The notes under the pieces are model-generated. The model was not told the DNA's origin and did not search any database. It saw only the letters and a list, made by a program, of their open reading frames with translations. Positions 9,333 to 17,863 of a stretch of 64,000 bases of DNA are shown here, one piece after another (position 1 is the stretch's first letter; each line of letters begins with the position of its first letter). The stretch comes from Candidatus Atribacteria bacterium (lineage in GTDB: Bacteria > Atribacterota > Phoenicimicrobiia > Phoenicimicrobiales > Phoenicimicrobiaceae). The stretch lies in assembly GCA_003513845.1 (NCBI GenBank), contig DOTB01000019.1, forward strand, positions 106,361-170,360. The letters are read 5' to 3'. Position numbers and translations under genes: made by a program.

Positions 9333-12300
9333 CTTTTCCTCCATTCGACAAATTTATCACAAATTCCTTCAAAAATTTTAAAATTTCTATAGATTTAATC
9401 CCGGAGAGGTTAATTTTTGAAATACCCACTAATTTCTTATCTTCTTTTATTAATCGGCCTTGATAAGCCGAGGGTAATTTATTTAATTTAGTATTTATAT
9501 CTACATCGGGTAAATACTTGAGGATAGCAATTTCTTCTTTAGTGATTAATGAAACAATTCCTAATTTTTTCGAAAATATCTTCAGGTATATTATTTCTAA
9601 CAAATTTCTTATCTCTTGAGGGTAAAGTCCATACCTATCTTTCAACTCCTCCTTAACTTTCTCTAAGTCTTCCAAATCTCTGGTATCCGATAATTTCTTA
9701 TAAAATAACACCCGTTGTTCTAAATTGGGAATGTAGGTCTGGGGGATATAGGCATCTATTTTTATATCAATAACCGGGTTGAAGTCTTTCTTCTTTTCTC
9801 CCTTCTCTTCCTCTTCCCTCAGTTCTTTAATTTCTTCTTCTAATAGATGACAATAAAGATTAAAGCCTACTTCACTTACAAACCCATGCTGTTCTCTGCC
9901 TAATAGATTCCCTGCCCCTCGAATCTCTAAATCCCTCATAGCTAATTTAAAACCTGAACCTAATTCGCTGAATTCTCTAATAGCCTGTAATCTCTTTTTC
10001 GCTGTATCAGAAAGTGAGCGATAGGAAGGATAAAGGAAATAAGCATAAGCCCGTCGATCACTCCTTCCTACTCTACCTCTTAATTGGTAAAGTTGAGAAA
10101 GACCAAATTTGTAAGCATCATCAATGATAATGGTATTTACATTAGGAATATCTAAACCTATTTCAATAATAGTGGTACAGACTAAAATATCATATCTTTT
10201 CTCTAAAAAATCAATCATTATGTCTTCTAATTGTTCTTCCGACATCTGTCCATGAGCAATCCCAATTTTGGCCTGCGGAACAAGGCGATTTAAATCCCGA
10301 GCTACTTTCTGAATATCCCTGACTCGATTATGGACAAAAAATATCTGCCCCCCTCTATCTAATTCTCTCCTTACTGCTTCTACTATTACCCTATCATCCT
10401 TTTGACAAATGTAAGTAGCTACAGGAAACCTATCTTCGGGAGGGGTATTTATCACGCTTAAATCTCTAACCCCGATAAGTGACATATGTAAAGTGCGGGG
10501 GATAGGAGTAGCAGTTAAAGTAAGAGAATCAATACTTTCTTTCAATTTTTTTATTCTTTCTTTATGTAGAACGCCAAATCTCTGCTCTTCATCTACAACC
10601 AGTAAACCTAAATCTTTAAATTCAACATCTTCTTGAATTAAACGATGAGTTCCAATAATTATATCTATCTTCCCCTCTTTTAAATTTTGTATAATCTTCT
10701 TCTGCTCATTTTTACTCCTAAAACGAGAGAGCATATCAATATTTATGGGGAAGGAATTCATTCTTTCATGAAAAGTATCATAGTGCTGTTGAACTAATAT
10801 AGTGGTTGGGGCTAAAACAGCGACTTGTTTTCCGTCCAATACCGCCTTAAAAGCAGCCCGAATAGCTATTTCAGTTTTACCATAACCCACATCTCCACAG
10901 ATTAATCTCTCCATAGGCCTGGGGGATTCCATATCATTTTTAACTTCAGACAGAGCTTGTATTTGGTCATAAGTCTCCTCAAAAGGAAAGGACATTTCCA
11001 ACTCCTGCTGCCAGTTATTGTCTTTGGAAAAGGCATAACCTCTTATCTCTTTTCGGGCAACATACAAGTTATAAAGTTCCTGGGCTAATTTTTTAATTGA
11101 TTTTTTTACTTTTCTTTTAGTGCTCCCCCAGGATACTCCACCTAACCGATATATTTTAGGTACTTTATCTTTTATCCCTATATACTTATGAACTAAATTG
11201 AATTGGTCTACGGGAACGTACAGTTTATCCCCTTCAGCATATTCAATTAAAAGATAATCTTTTTTTACACCTTTTACGGATAAGTTTATAATTCCTTTGT
11301 AAATTCCGATACCGTGGTCAATATGCACCACATAATCCCCTGGGACTATATCATGCATAGTAGACAGAGGTTCACTCTTATATTTGGTGAATTTATATCT
11401 CCTATCTCGTTCCTTCCCAAATATCTCTTGTTCAGTTATGAAAATTGCATTTATCAAGGGTAATTTAAATCCATAATTCAGATAGCCATAGGAAATATAA
11501 ATTATCGATTCTGAGCTTGAATATTCTTCCAACTTTCCCAGAGTAAATCTCTTTATTCCTCTTTCTTCTAATATCTCACCCAGGCGATTTGCTCGCCCTT
11601 CGCTTCTTACCAGGATAATAATGTTTTGTCTTTCTTTCTCCCCATTTTTTAGATCTTCAGTAAATAAATCTAAATTTCCAAAATAAGAGCCAATTTCTTG
11701 TCCCTCAAGAGTAAATTCACAGACATCTTCTCCCCTCTCCTCAATCTGTTTAAGAGAATGATTTTTAATCTCTCCCTGGGGAAAAGAGGTAAAATAAATC
11801 AGTTTTTTAGATTTTAAATTATCATAGACTTCTTGCCAAACAACAAAATAAGAAGAAGGACTAAAAAGAGATTCCCTTTTTGTTCTTTCCCATTTTTCAT
11901 AGATATCGTTAATCTCTTCTTGAAATTTATCTGCTCTTTCTTCAATTAATTCTGGTTCATTTAATATTACTGTCAAATCCTGAGGAAGATAGTCCAGTAA
12001 GGTATGATAGTGATAATTACCAGAGGTTGGAGATACAAATTCGCGAGGTGGAAGCAGAGTATAATTATTTATTTTAAGTATTGAACTTTGAGTATTTACA
12101 TTAAAATAACGGATAGATTCAATCTGGTCTCCAAATAATTCCAAACGAAGAGGATTTTTACTGGCTAGAGGGAAAAAATCGATAATCCCTCCCCGAGTGC
12201 TAAATTCTCCCTTCTTTTCTACTATTTCTACTAACCTATAATTTTGCTCTAATAGAAGTTTTAAAAAATCTTCTTTTTTTAAAATATCTCCTACCTTTAA

Positions 12301-12756
12301 TTCCCGACAAATATTATTAAAAGTTCGGGGAGATACCAATTTAGGCAAGAGAGCTTTTACATCAGCAATTAGTATTATTTTATTAATCCTATTTTGATTT
12401 CTTAAGGAAAGTTTCTTTAGGATATTAATTCTTTGTTCAACTATTTGAGGATCTGGGGTAATATCTTCATAAGGCAGGACATCAAAAGAAGGGAAGAGAA
12501 AAATATTTTCACTCTGAAATTTATCTAAGAAAGTGGTTAAATCCTGATATATTTGCAGGGCATTTTCCTGAGTATCGGTGATTATTATATAAGAATTATT
12601 TGTCTCTTCTATTAAAGCGGAAATAAAAAAAGAACGAGCACTATTCTTTAAAGCAGAAATCCAGAATTTATTTAATTGATTCCCCTTTATAGTTTTTACT
12701 ATATCTTTAAATTCTTCAGATTTATTCCATAAGGACAATATTCCTGATAAGCTCAT
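9280..12756 (-). CDS. mfd: Mfd, transcription-repair coupling factor
   Basis: An ATP-dependent translocase that pushes stalled RNA polymerase off DNA lesions and recruits UvrA. At 1158 residues it has the full Mfd plan: UvrB-like N-terminal part, the RNA-polymerase interaction domain starting near GDYVVHIDHGIGIYKG, then the RecG-like motor with Walker A GDVGYGKTEIA, DEEQ box (VVDEEQRFG), motif III TATPIPRTL and motif VI QLRGRVGRS, and the C-terminal TRCF domain. Beyond the usual end the protein runs on for about 18 residues into mazG, giving the overlap described there. The start is ATG with an unremarkable ribosome site. Confidence 0.95.
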   Translation of the reverse strand: MSLSGILSLWNKSEEFKDIVKTIKGNQLNKFWISALKNSARSFFISALIEETNNSYIIITDTQENALQIYQDLTTFLDKFQSENIFLFPSFDVLPYEDITPDPQIVEQRINILKKLSLRNQNRINKIILIADVKALLPKLVSPRTFNNICRELKVGDILKKEDFLKLLLEQNYRLVEIVEKKGEFSTRGGIIDFFPLASKNPLRLELFGDQIESIRYFNVNTQSSILKINNYTLLPPREFVSPTSGNYHYHTLLDYLPQDLTVILNEPELIEERADKFQEEINDIYEKWERTKRESLFSPSSYFVVWQEVYDNLKSKKLIYFTSFPQGEIKNHSLKQIEERGEDVCEFTLEGQEIGSYFGNLDLFTEDLKNGEKERQNIIILVRSEGRANRLGEILEERGIKRFTLGKLEEYSSSESIIYISYGYLNYGFKLPLINAIFITEQEIFGKERDRRYKFTKYKSEPLSTMHDIVPGDYVVHIDHGIGIYKGIINLSVKGVKKDYLLIEYAEGDKLYVPVDQFNLVHKYIGIKDKVPKIYRLGGVSWGSTKRKVKKSIKKLAQELYNLYVARKEIRGYAFSKDNNWQQELEMSFPFEETYDQIQALSEVKNDMESPRPMERLICGDVGYGKTEIAIRAAFKAVLDGKQVAVLAPTTILVQQHYDTFHERMNSFPINIDMLSRFRSKNEQKKIIQNLKEGKIDIIIGTHRLIQEDVEFKDLGLLVVDEEQRFGVLHKERIKKLKESIDSLTLTATPIPRTLHMSLIGVRDLSVINTPPEDRFPVATYICQKDDRVIVEAVRRELDRGGQIFFVHNRVRDIQKVARDLNRLVPQAKIGIAHGQMSEEQLEDIMIDFLEKRYDILVCTTIIEIGLDIPNVNTIIIDDAYKFGLSQLYQLRGRVGRSDRRAYAYFLYPSYRSLSDTAKKRLQAIREFSELGSGFKLAMRDLEIRGAGNLLGREQHGFVSEVGFNLYCHLLEEEIKELREEEEKGEKKKDFNPVIDIKIDAYIPQTYIPNLEQRVLFYKKLSDTRDLEDLEKVKEELKDRYGLYPQEIRNLLEIIYLKIFSKKLGIVSLITKEEIAILKYLPDVDINTKLNKLPSAYQGRLIKEDKKLVGISKINLSGIKSIEILKFLKEFVINLSNGGKDVQKRERIICRDDGYNC

Positions 12757-12803
12757 TTAAATTTTTCCTTATTGCTGCCAAATAATGATCTGGTCAGTTT
12801 TCT

Positions 12804-13769
12804 TCATTTCGCTAATACTAAAGCTAAATTATAAATATCTTGACTGATAGTCTTTTGCTGGCTCAAAACTGTTTCTAAATCAGTTGCTTCTATTTTGTTC
12901 CCTATTAACCCTACCATCTTTCCTGTTTCTCCTTTAAGAAGTAATTCAACAGATGCTCCCCCTAAACGGCTAGCTAATATCCTATCAAATGCAGAGGGTG
13001 AACCACCTCTTTGTAAGTAACCTAAAATAGTAACTCTCGTCTCGAAACCAATTTCATCTTCTAAATATTTATATATTTCGTTAGTTTTTCCTACTCCCTC
13101 AGCAATGATAATAATACAATGGGTCTTTCCTCTTTGATAACCTTCTTTTAATTTTAAACTAATTTCTGGTAAATTGTAGGGAATTTCTGGTATTAGAATT
13201 ACTTCAACTCCCCCAGCAATTCCCCCCATCAGAGCCAGATAACCAGAATTTCTTCCCATAACTTCTACCACAAATGCCCTTTGATGGGAGGAGGCAGTAT
13301 CTTTAATCTTATCAATTGCTTCTATCACAGTATTTAAAGCAGTATCTACACCTATAGCCATATCTGTTTCAGGTAAATCATTGTCGATAGTGGCCGGAAT
13401 TCCGATAGTCTTTACTCCCAACTTGCTTAAATCTCGAATCCCCCGTAAGGTACCATCACCGCCAATAGCTACTACTCCATCAATTTCTAACTCCTTAAGC
13501 TTTTGAAGAGCAATATTAAGACCTTCTTTAGTCTTAAACCTTTCACTACGGGAAGTTTTGAGAATAGTTCCTCCCCTATGCAAAATTCCGCCTACTGAGG
13601 ATAAATTCATCGGGCGAAATTGTCCTTCCATTAAACCATTAAATCCTCTTTCAACAGCAAATACTTCTAAATTATGGAAAATTCCGGTTCGTACTACTGC
13701 CCGAATAGCAGCATTCATCCCGGGGGAGTCTCCTCCACTGGTAAGAACAGCGATTTTTTTTACTTGCAT
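12804..13769 (-). CDS. pfkA: ATP-dependent 6-phosphofructokinase
   Basis: Phosphorylates fructose 6-phosphate to fructose 1,6-bisphosphate in glycolysis. The 321 residues match bacterial PfkA. Visible motifs: the nucleotide-binding start TSGGDSPGMNAAIRAVVR (9-26), GGDGTLRG (ATP; the Gly before TL, as in ATP- rather than pyrophosphate-dependent enzymes), the catalytic TIDNDLPETD region, MGRNSGYLA, and the substrate-binding LGYLQRGGSPSAFDR. It precedes galT, and both feed central sugar metabolism. The spacer between them is filled by repeat words. Confidence 0.95.
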   Translation of the reverse strand: MQVKKIAVLTSGGDSPGMNAAIRAVVRTGIFHNLEVFAVERGFNGLMEGQFRPMNLSSVGGILHRGGTILKTSRSERFKTKEGLNIALQKLKELEIDGVVAIGGDGTLRGIRDLSKLGVKTIGIPATIDNDLPETDMAIGVDTALNTVIEAIDKIKDTASSHQRAFVVEVMGRNSGYLALMGGIAGGVEVILIPEIPYNLPEISLKLKEGYQRGKTHCIIIIAEGVGKTNEIYKYLEDEIGFETRVTILGYLQRGGSPSAFDRILASRLGGASVELLLKGETGKMVGLIGNKIEATDLETVLSQQKTISQDIYNLALVLAK

Positions 13770-13786
13770 AATAATACCTCCAATAA

Positions 13787-13916
13787 ATAGTCGTTAGTCG
13801 TTAGTGAATAGTCGTTATTGCTTAGTTAGCTAGTTAACTGGTTTGTTTGTTAATTAGTTTAATATTAATTCTTCAATATACTCATTCCTCAACTAGGTAA
13901 CCAACTAACTAAATAA
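13787..13916. repeat. Composite inverted repeat spacer
   Basis: Begins with TAGTCGTTAGTCGTTAGTGA words, continues as TTAGCTAGTTAACTGGTTTG, has a centre around TAATATTAATTCTTCAATAT, and ends in inverted words (CTAGGTAACCAACTAACT). This arm-centre-inverted-arm plan recurs at 27815-27945, 31060-31165 and 32505-32625. Confidence 0.7.
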
Positions 13917-13936
13917 ATACGAGATACGAATTTATC

Positions 13937-14947
13937 CTACCTAAGGACTTTGGCTGCTTCTTCCGGTGAAGTAGGATTAATATAAAACCCTGTCCCCCAT
14001 TCAAATCCAGCTATTTTAGTCAATCGAGGAATTATTTCTATATGCCAATGATATTTTTTGTCTAAATCTGTCCATTCATCAGTAGAGAATTTTTTAGAAG
14101 GAGCAGTATGAATTATAAAATTATAAGGAGGATTATTTAATTTATTATTAATTCTAAACAAAATTTCCTTCATCATCCTGGCTAAATCAAAAATTTCATC
14201 ATCGCTAATCTCTTCATAATAAGCATTATGAAACTTGGGCAATACCCAGGTTTCAAAGGGAAATCTAGCAGCAAAAGCAGAAATAGCTACATATTTCTCT
14301 GTTTCCTTAATTATTCTCTCTTTAAATTGTATCTCTTGATTAATATACTCACAAAAAATGCATCTTTTTTTCAAGTGGAAATATTTGGTTGAACCGTTTA
14401 ATTCCTCTTCTATCCTTTTAGGAATAATGGGAGTGGCAATAAGTTGAGAATGAGAGTGTTCCAAAGATGCTCCTCCATCAATACCATAATTTTTAAATAT
14501 TAAAATGTATTTTATTCTTTCATCTTCAAATATACTTAAATATCTTTGTTGATAGGTCTTTAAAATTAAAGTAATATTATCTATACTCAATTTATCTAAA
14601 TTTTCGAAGTGATGGGGGGTTTCAATAATAACTTCATGAACCCCCAGACCATTCATCTTCTCGTATATTCCTACCTTCTCTATAATTGGCTTCCCATCTT
14701 CCATTTCCAAAGCAGGGTATTTATTGGGTACTACTCTCACTTTCCATCCCGGAGTATTTTCTAAAGTACCCTCTTCGCGAAAAGCATATTTTTCAGGCGG
14801 GGTCTTACTTTCATTACCCTCACAAAATACACAATAGTTTTTTTTCTTTTTTTCTTTTTTTCTTTTATAATCTAAAGGTCTTCTGCCTCTTTCAGTAGAA
14901 ATTATCACCAAATTGTCGATTATCGGGTCTTTTCTCAATTCATTCAT
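13937..14947 (-). CDS. galT: Galactose-1-phosphate uridylyltransferase family protein
   Basis: A histidine-triad-fold nucleotidyltransferase of 336 residues. It would exchange UMP between UDP-glucose and galactose 1-phosphate (Leloir pathway). The N-terminus MNELRKDPIIDNLVIIST is the family start, a CVFC pair near residue 40 and a CIFC pair near 198 are probable zinc ligands, and the active site is LEHSHSQLIATP with the catalytic His-x-His. The motif is HSH rather than the HPH of E. coli GalT; this variant is common in related enzymes of anaerobes and archaea, so an ADP-glucose or UDP-sugar phosphorylase activity is an alternative. No galK or galE is nearby. Confidence 0.85.
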   Translation of the reverse strand: MNELRKDPIIDNLVIISTERGRRPLDYKRKKEKKKKNYCVFCEGNESKTPPEKYAFREEGTLENTPGWKVRVVPNKYPALEMEDGKPIIEKVGIYEKMNGLGVHEVIIETPHHFENLDKLSIDNITLILKTYQQRYLSIFEDERIKYILIFKNYGIDGGASLEHSHSQLIATPIIPKRIEEELNGSTKYFHLKKRCIFCEYINQEIQFKERIIKETEKYVAISAFAARFPFETWVLPKFHNAYYEEISDDEIFDLARMMKEILFRINNKLNNPPYNFIIHTAPSKKFSTDEWTDLDKKYHWHIEIIPRLTKIAGFEWGTGFYINPTSPEEAAKVLR

Positions 14948-15023
14948 CTTTATTCTCCTAAAAAAGTTTTCCGCTCATCCGCCTTTTATTGTATCTAATT
15001 ACCCTTGATCTGTCTATAAAAAT

Positions 15024-15046
15024 GAGACATGGGTTTAGCATGTCTC
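15024..15046. terminator. Bidirectional intrinsic terminator between pth and galT
   Basis: An 8-bp perfect stem GAGACATG/CATGTCTC with a 7-nt loop. It is followed by TTTTTATTATTTT on the plus strand and by ATTTTTATAG on the minus strand, so it can stop transcription either way. On the minus strand it lies 79 bp beyond the pth stop. Confidence 0.8.
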
Positions 15047-15063
15047 TTTTTATTATTTTCGTC

Positions 15064-15129
15064 CTCTACGGGCATGATGCATCGTGCCCCTACATTACGA
15101 TTTTATTTACTTTTTGGGTTGTAATTATT
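15064..15129. repeat. GATGCATC palindrome repeat at the 3' end of pth
   Basis: The core GGGCATGATGCATCGTGCCC (15070-15089) is a 20-bp palindrome with one imperfect pair. About 65 bp including the flank CCTACATT...TTTGGGTTGTAAT match the element at 26374-26436 beside dnaB. In both places the repeat ends at or within a few bases of the stop codon of the minus-strand gene. Confidence 0.8.
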
Positions 15130-15706
15130 CAATTAATTTTCTATTATACTCTCTCATAGCTTCTTCAAAACCATCTTTTATAATCTTCTTTATTGCTTCG
15201 GTGGATAGCTGGATTATTTCCTTTACTTTTTCCTCTTCTTTTTTATCAAAATTAGAAAGCACATAGGAAACACAATCTAAATTAGATTTAAGTGGAGGCA
15301 CTCCAATCCCTATTCTCATACGGGGAATATCTTCACTACCTAAATATTGTATAATCGATTCCATCCCCTTATGACCACCAGCGCTCCCTTTTATTCTAAT
15401 TCTTAACTGACCTAACTCTAAATTCAAATCATCATATACTATTAATAAGTCAGAAAAAGCAATTTTATAATAGGAAGCTATTTTACTTACTGCTTTCCCG
15501 CTTAAATTCATAAAAGTTTGGGGTTTTACCAGTATTACCTTATGATGGTTTATCTTTCCCCGAGAAATTAAGGAATAGTAGGATTTTACTTCTTTAAATT
15601 CTATTCCCCTATCTTTAGCTAAACTGTCTACTATCCTGAATCCTATATTATGACGAGTAAACTCATATTTTGCACCAGGATTGCCTAAACCAACCATAAT
15701 CTTCAA
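15125..15706 (-). CDS. pth: Peptidyl-tRNA hydrolase
   Basis: Releases tRNA from peptidyl-tRNAs that drop off the ribosome. The 193 residues match bacterial Pth. Visible: VGLGNPGAKYEFTRHNIGF with Asn9 and catalytic His19, FMNLSGKAV with the substrate-binding Asn, VYDDLNLELGQLR with the catalytic Asp, and KGSAGGHKGMESI, all at the expected spacing. It follows rplY, a frequent bacterial neighbour (rplY/ctc-pth), and precedes a terminator at 15024-15046. Confidence 0.95.
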   Translation of the reverse strand: MKIMVGLGNPGAKYEFTRHNIGFRIVDSLAKDRGIEFKEVKSYYSLISRGKINHHKVILVKPQTFMNLSGKAVSKIASYYKIAFSDLLIVYDDLNLELGQLRIRIKGSAGGHKGMESIIQYLGSEDIPRMRIGIGVPPLKSNLDCVSYVLSNFDKKEEEKVKEIIQLSTEAIKKIIKDGFEEAMREYNRKLIE

Positions 15707-15879
15707 TAAAAATCACTATCCCTTCCCCTTTGCCGGTTACCAGTTTCCCGCTTCCCTTTCCTCCCTTTCACGAATACAAGGTTCGCAGAGCCTGCCCTCT
15801 AATTCTCATAAGGTAAGACTCTGCAAAAATAGGGAATAAGTCTTGTTATCCTGTTCTTCTTTTATATCCTAAAGGAAGT

Positions 15880-16536
15880 TTATTCTTCTTTCGCTTTTTC
15901 TTCTGCTCTTTCTTCAGCTTCTTCTGCAACTTCCTCTTCAACTTCCTCTTCTTCTTTAGCTACTTCTTCAACCTTAGTAGGTGGATGTACAGAAGCAATG
16001 ATTCTATCGGGTTCAGTTAATAATTCAACCCCTTTAGGGAGATCTAACTCGCCGGCAGTTAGGTGATCATTGATTTTTAGATGACTAATATCTGCCTTTA
16101 TAGATTCTGGTATTTGAGAAGGTAGACATTCTATTTCAACCTCTCGTAATTCTAATTCCAGGATTCCTCCTTCTTTTACCCCCACTGGTTCACCAGTTAG
16201 TTCAACTCCAACCTCTACGGTTAATTTTTCTTTTAAAGTTACTCCATAAAAATCAACATGGACAATCTGTTTTTTCAAGGAATTATATTGAACATCCTTT
16301 ATAATGGCTAAACGATCGGATTTTTTCTCTCCATCATTTATTTCCAGGTTAATTATTCCATGTCTTTTATGATAAATCAATTTTGATAAATTTTCATTTT
16401 TTACTTTTAATAGAAGATTTTTTTTATCATGAGGAGAATATAATACTCCTGGAATAATACCCTTTCTTCTAAACTTTTTATTAACTTCCTTACCTTTATC
16501 ACTTCTTAATTCAACTCTTAATTTTGTTTTTTCCAT
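15880..16536 (-). CDS. rplY: 50S ribosomal protein L25 (CTC, long form)
   Basis: Binds 5S rRNA in the large ribosomal subunit. The 218-residue form has the N-terminal L25 beta-barrel (about 1-95) followed by the TL5/CTC domain (about 96-185) and a very acidic tail, roughly 35 residues mainly of Glu, Ala, Val and Lys, probably disordered. A start 15 bp upstream is open, but GGAGGT lies 7 nt before the ATG at 16536, giving the usual opening MEKTKLRVELR. The neighbours prs upstream and pth downstream match the ctc cluster of Firmicutes, which is also glmU-prs-ctc-pth. Confidence 0.93.
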   Translation of the reverse strand: MEKTKLRVELRSDKGKEVNKKFRRKGIIPGVLYSPHDKKNLLLKVKNENLSKLIYHKRHGIINLEINDGEKKSDRLAIIKDVQYNSLKKQIVHVDFYGVTLKEKLTVEVGVELTGEPVGVKEGGILELELREVEIECLPSQIPESIKADISHLKINDHLTAGELDLPKGVELLTEPDRIIASVHPPTKVEEVAKEEEEVEEEVAEEAEERAEEKAKEE

Positions 16537-16690
16537 TCTATTAACCTCCAATTTAGTATCTCGTATCTCGTATTTAGTTAGCTCGTTAGCTGGTTACCTG
16601 GTTGAAGAATTAATACTTAACCAACCAACAGACCAATTAAATAGTGCTAAGTTAATTAAAGTAAGATAGTTTTGATATTGTTTCACTAAT

Positions 16691-16759
16691 GCTCGCAATG
16701 ACAAAACACGGAGTGTCATTGCGAAGAGCAAAGTAAGCCTGCCCCTGCGAAAACAGGGG
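16691..16759. repeat. Two adjacent hairpins, GCAATGAC-type repeat
   Basis: GCAATGACA and TGTCATTGC form a 9-bp stem around a 10-nt loop inside GCTC...GAGC. A second hairpin CCCCTG/CAGGGG follows at 16743-16758, then GAAGCAATCTC. Elements with these words are widespread in many bacterial genomes. Here it fills the 295 bp between prs and rplY along with CTGGTTACCTGG words. Confidence 0.7.
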
Positions 16760-16846
16760 AAGCAATCTCAAGAAATATAACATACTTTATTTAACAGAAC
16801 ATTAGCTAACTTAAAAAACTAACGACTATTCACTATTTACTAAATA

Positions 16847-17815
16847 CTATTTTATTTTAAATAATTCGCTTACCGATAAATTGTTGTGAATCCTCCCAAT
16901 GGCTTCAGCAAATATCTCTGCCACCGATAAAACCTTAATACCTGCTAAATTCTTTTCATTATCAATAGGAATAGTATTAGTTACTACCACTTCCTTAAAC
17001 AGAGAATCCTGAATGGACTTTTTTAATCTTTCCTTAGCAGGATTGGCAAAAACAGGATGAGTAGCACAAACATACACCTCTTTTACCCCTGCATTTAATA
17101 GAGCCTGACTTCCTCTAATTACTGAACCTGCGGTATCTATAATATCATCAACTATTATAGTAGTTTTACCCTTTACATCCCCAACAATATGCATTATTTC
17201 TACATCATCAAAAGATGATCTATATTTATCAATAATAGCAATAGGTTTTTTAAGACGCCCAGCGAATTCCCTCGCTCGAGCAGTCCCCCCCACATCAGGA
17301 GAAACTACTACCACTTTATCCAAATCCTTTTCTTTAAAATATTTGGATAAAATAGTAACCGATTCTAATTGGTCAACAGGAATGTCAAAAAATCCTTGAA
17401 TCTGGCCAGCATGCAAATCCATAGTAAGTACTCGATTGGCTCCGGCGGAAACTAATAAATTTGCCACTAATTTTGCCGTAATTGGTTCTCGAGGTCGAGT
17501 CTTTCTTTCTTGTCTGGCATAGCCATAATATGGTATTACTGCGGTAATCCTCCCTGCAGAAGCTCTCCTTAAAGCATCTATCATTATTAATAATTCCATC
17601 AGGTTCTCATTGGTTGGCGGACAGGTAGATTGAATTATAAAGACATCTAGTCCCCTAACGCTTTCTTCAATCTTAACTTTAATTTCACCATCCGGGAACC
17701 TGGAAACATCTGCTTCTCCCAAAGGGACGCCTAAATATTTGCATATCTCTTTAGCTAATTCTCTATTAGAATTCCCGGCAAAAATCTTTAATAATTTTAA
17801 TTTATAAGGTACCAA
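16847..17815 (-). CDS. prs: Ribose-phosphate pyrophosphokinase (PRPP synthetase)
   Basis: Makes PRPP from ribose 5-phosphate and ATP for nucleotide, His and Trp synthesis. The 322 residues match class I enzymes. Motifs: FPDGEIKVKIEESVRG (ATP loop region), YYGYARQERKTRPREPI (flexible loop with the catalytic Lys/Arg), VVVSPDVGGTARA, and the PRPP loop VDDIIDTAGS. The start is a TTG at 17815 with GAGGA 5 nt upstream. It stands between glmU and rplY, as in Firmicutes. Confidence 0.95.
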   Translation of the reverse strand: MVPYKLKLLKIFAGNSNRELAKEICKYLGVPLGEADVSRFPDGEIKVKIEESVRGLDVFIIQSTCPPTNENLMELLIMIDALRRASAGRITAVIPYYGYARQERKTRPREPITAKLVANLLVSAGANRVLTMDLHAGQIQGFFDIPVDQLESVTILSKYFKEKDLDKVVVVSPDVGGTARAREFAGRLKKPIAIIDKYRSSFDDVEIMHIVGDVKGKTTIIVDDIIDTAGSVIRGSQALLNAGVKEVYVCATHPVFANPAKERLKKSIQDSLFKEVVVTNTIPIDNEKNLAGIKVLSVAEIFAEAIGRIHNNLSVSELFKIK

Positions 17816-17863
17816 AATTTCCTCATCTCCATCTCTTTAAATTCCTTTATTTAAACCTCTACT

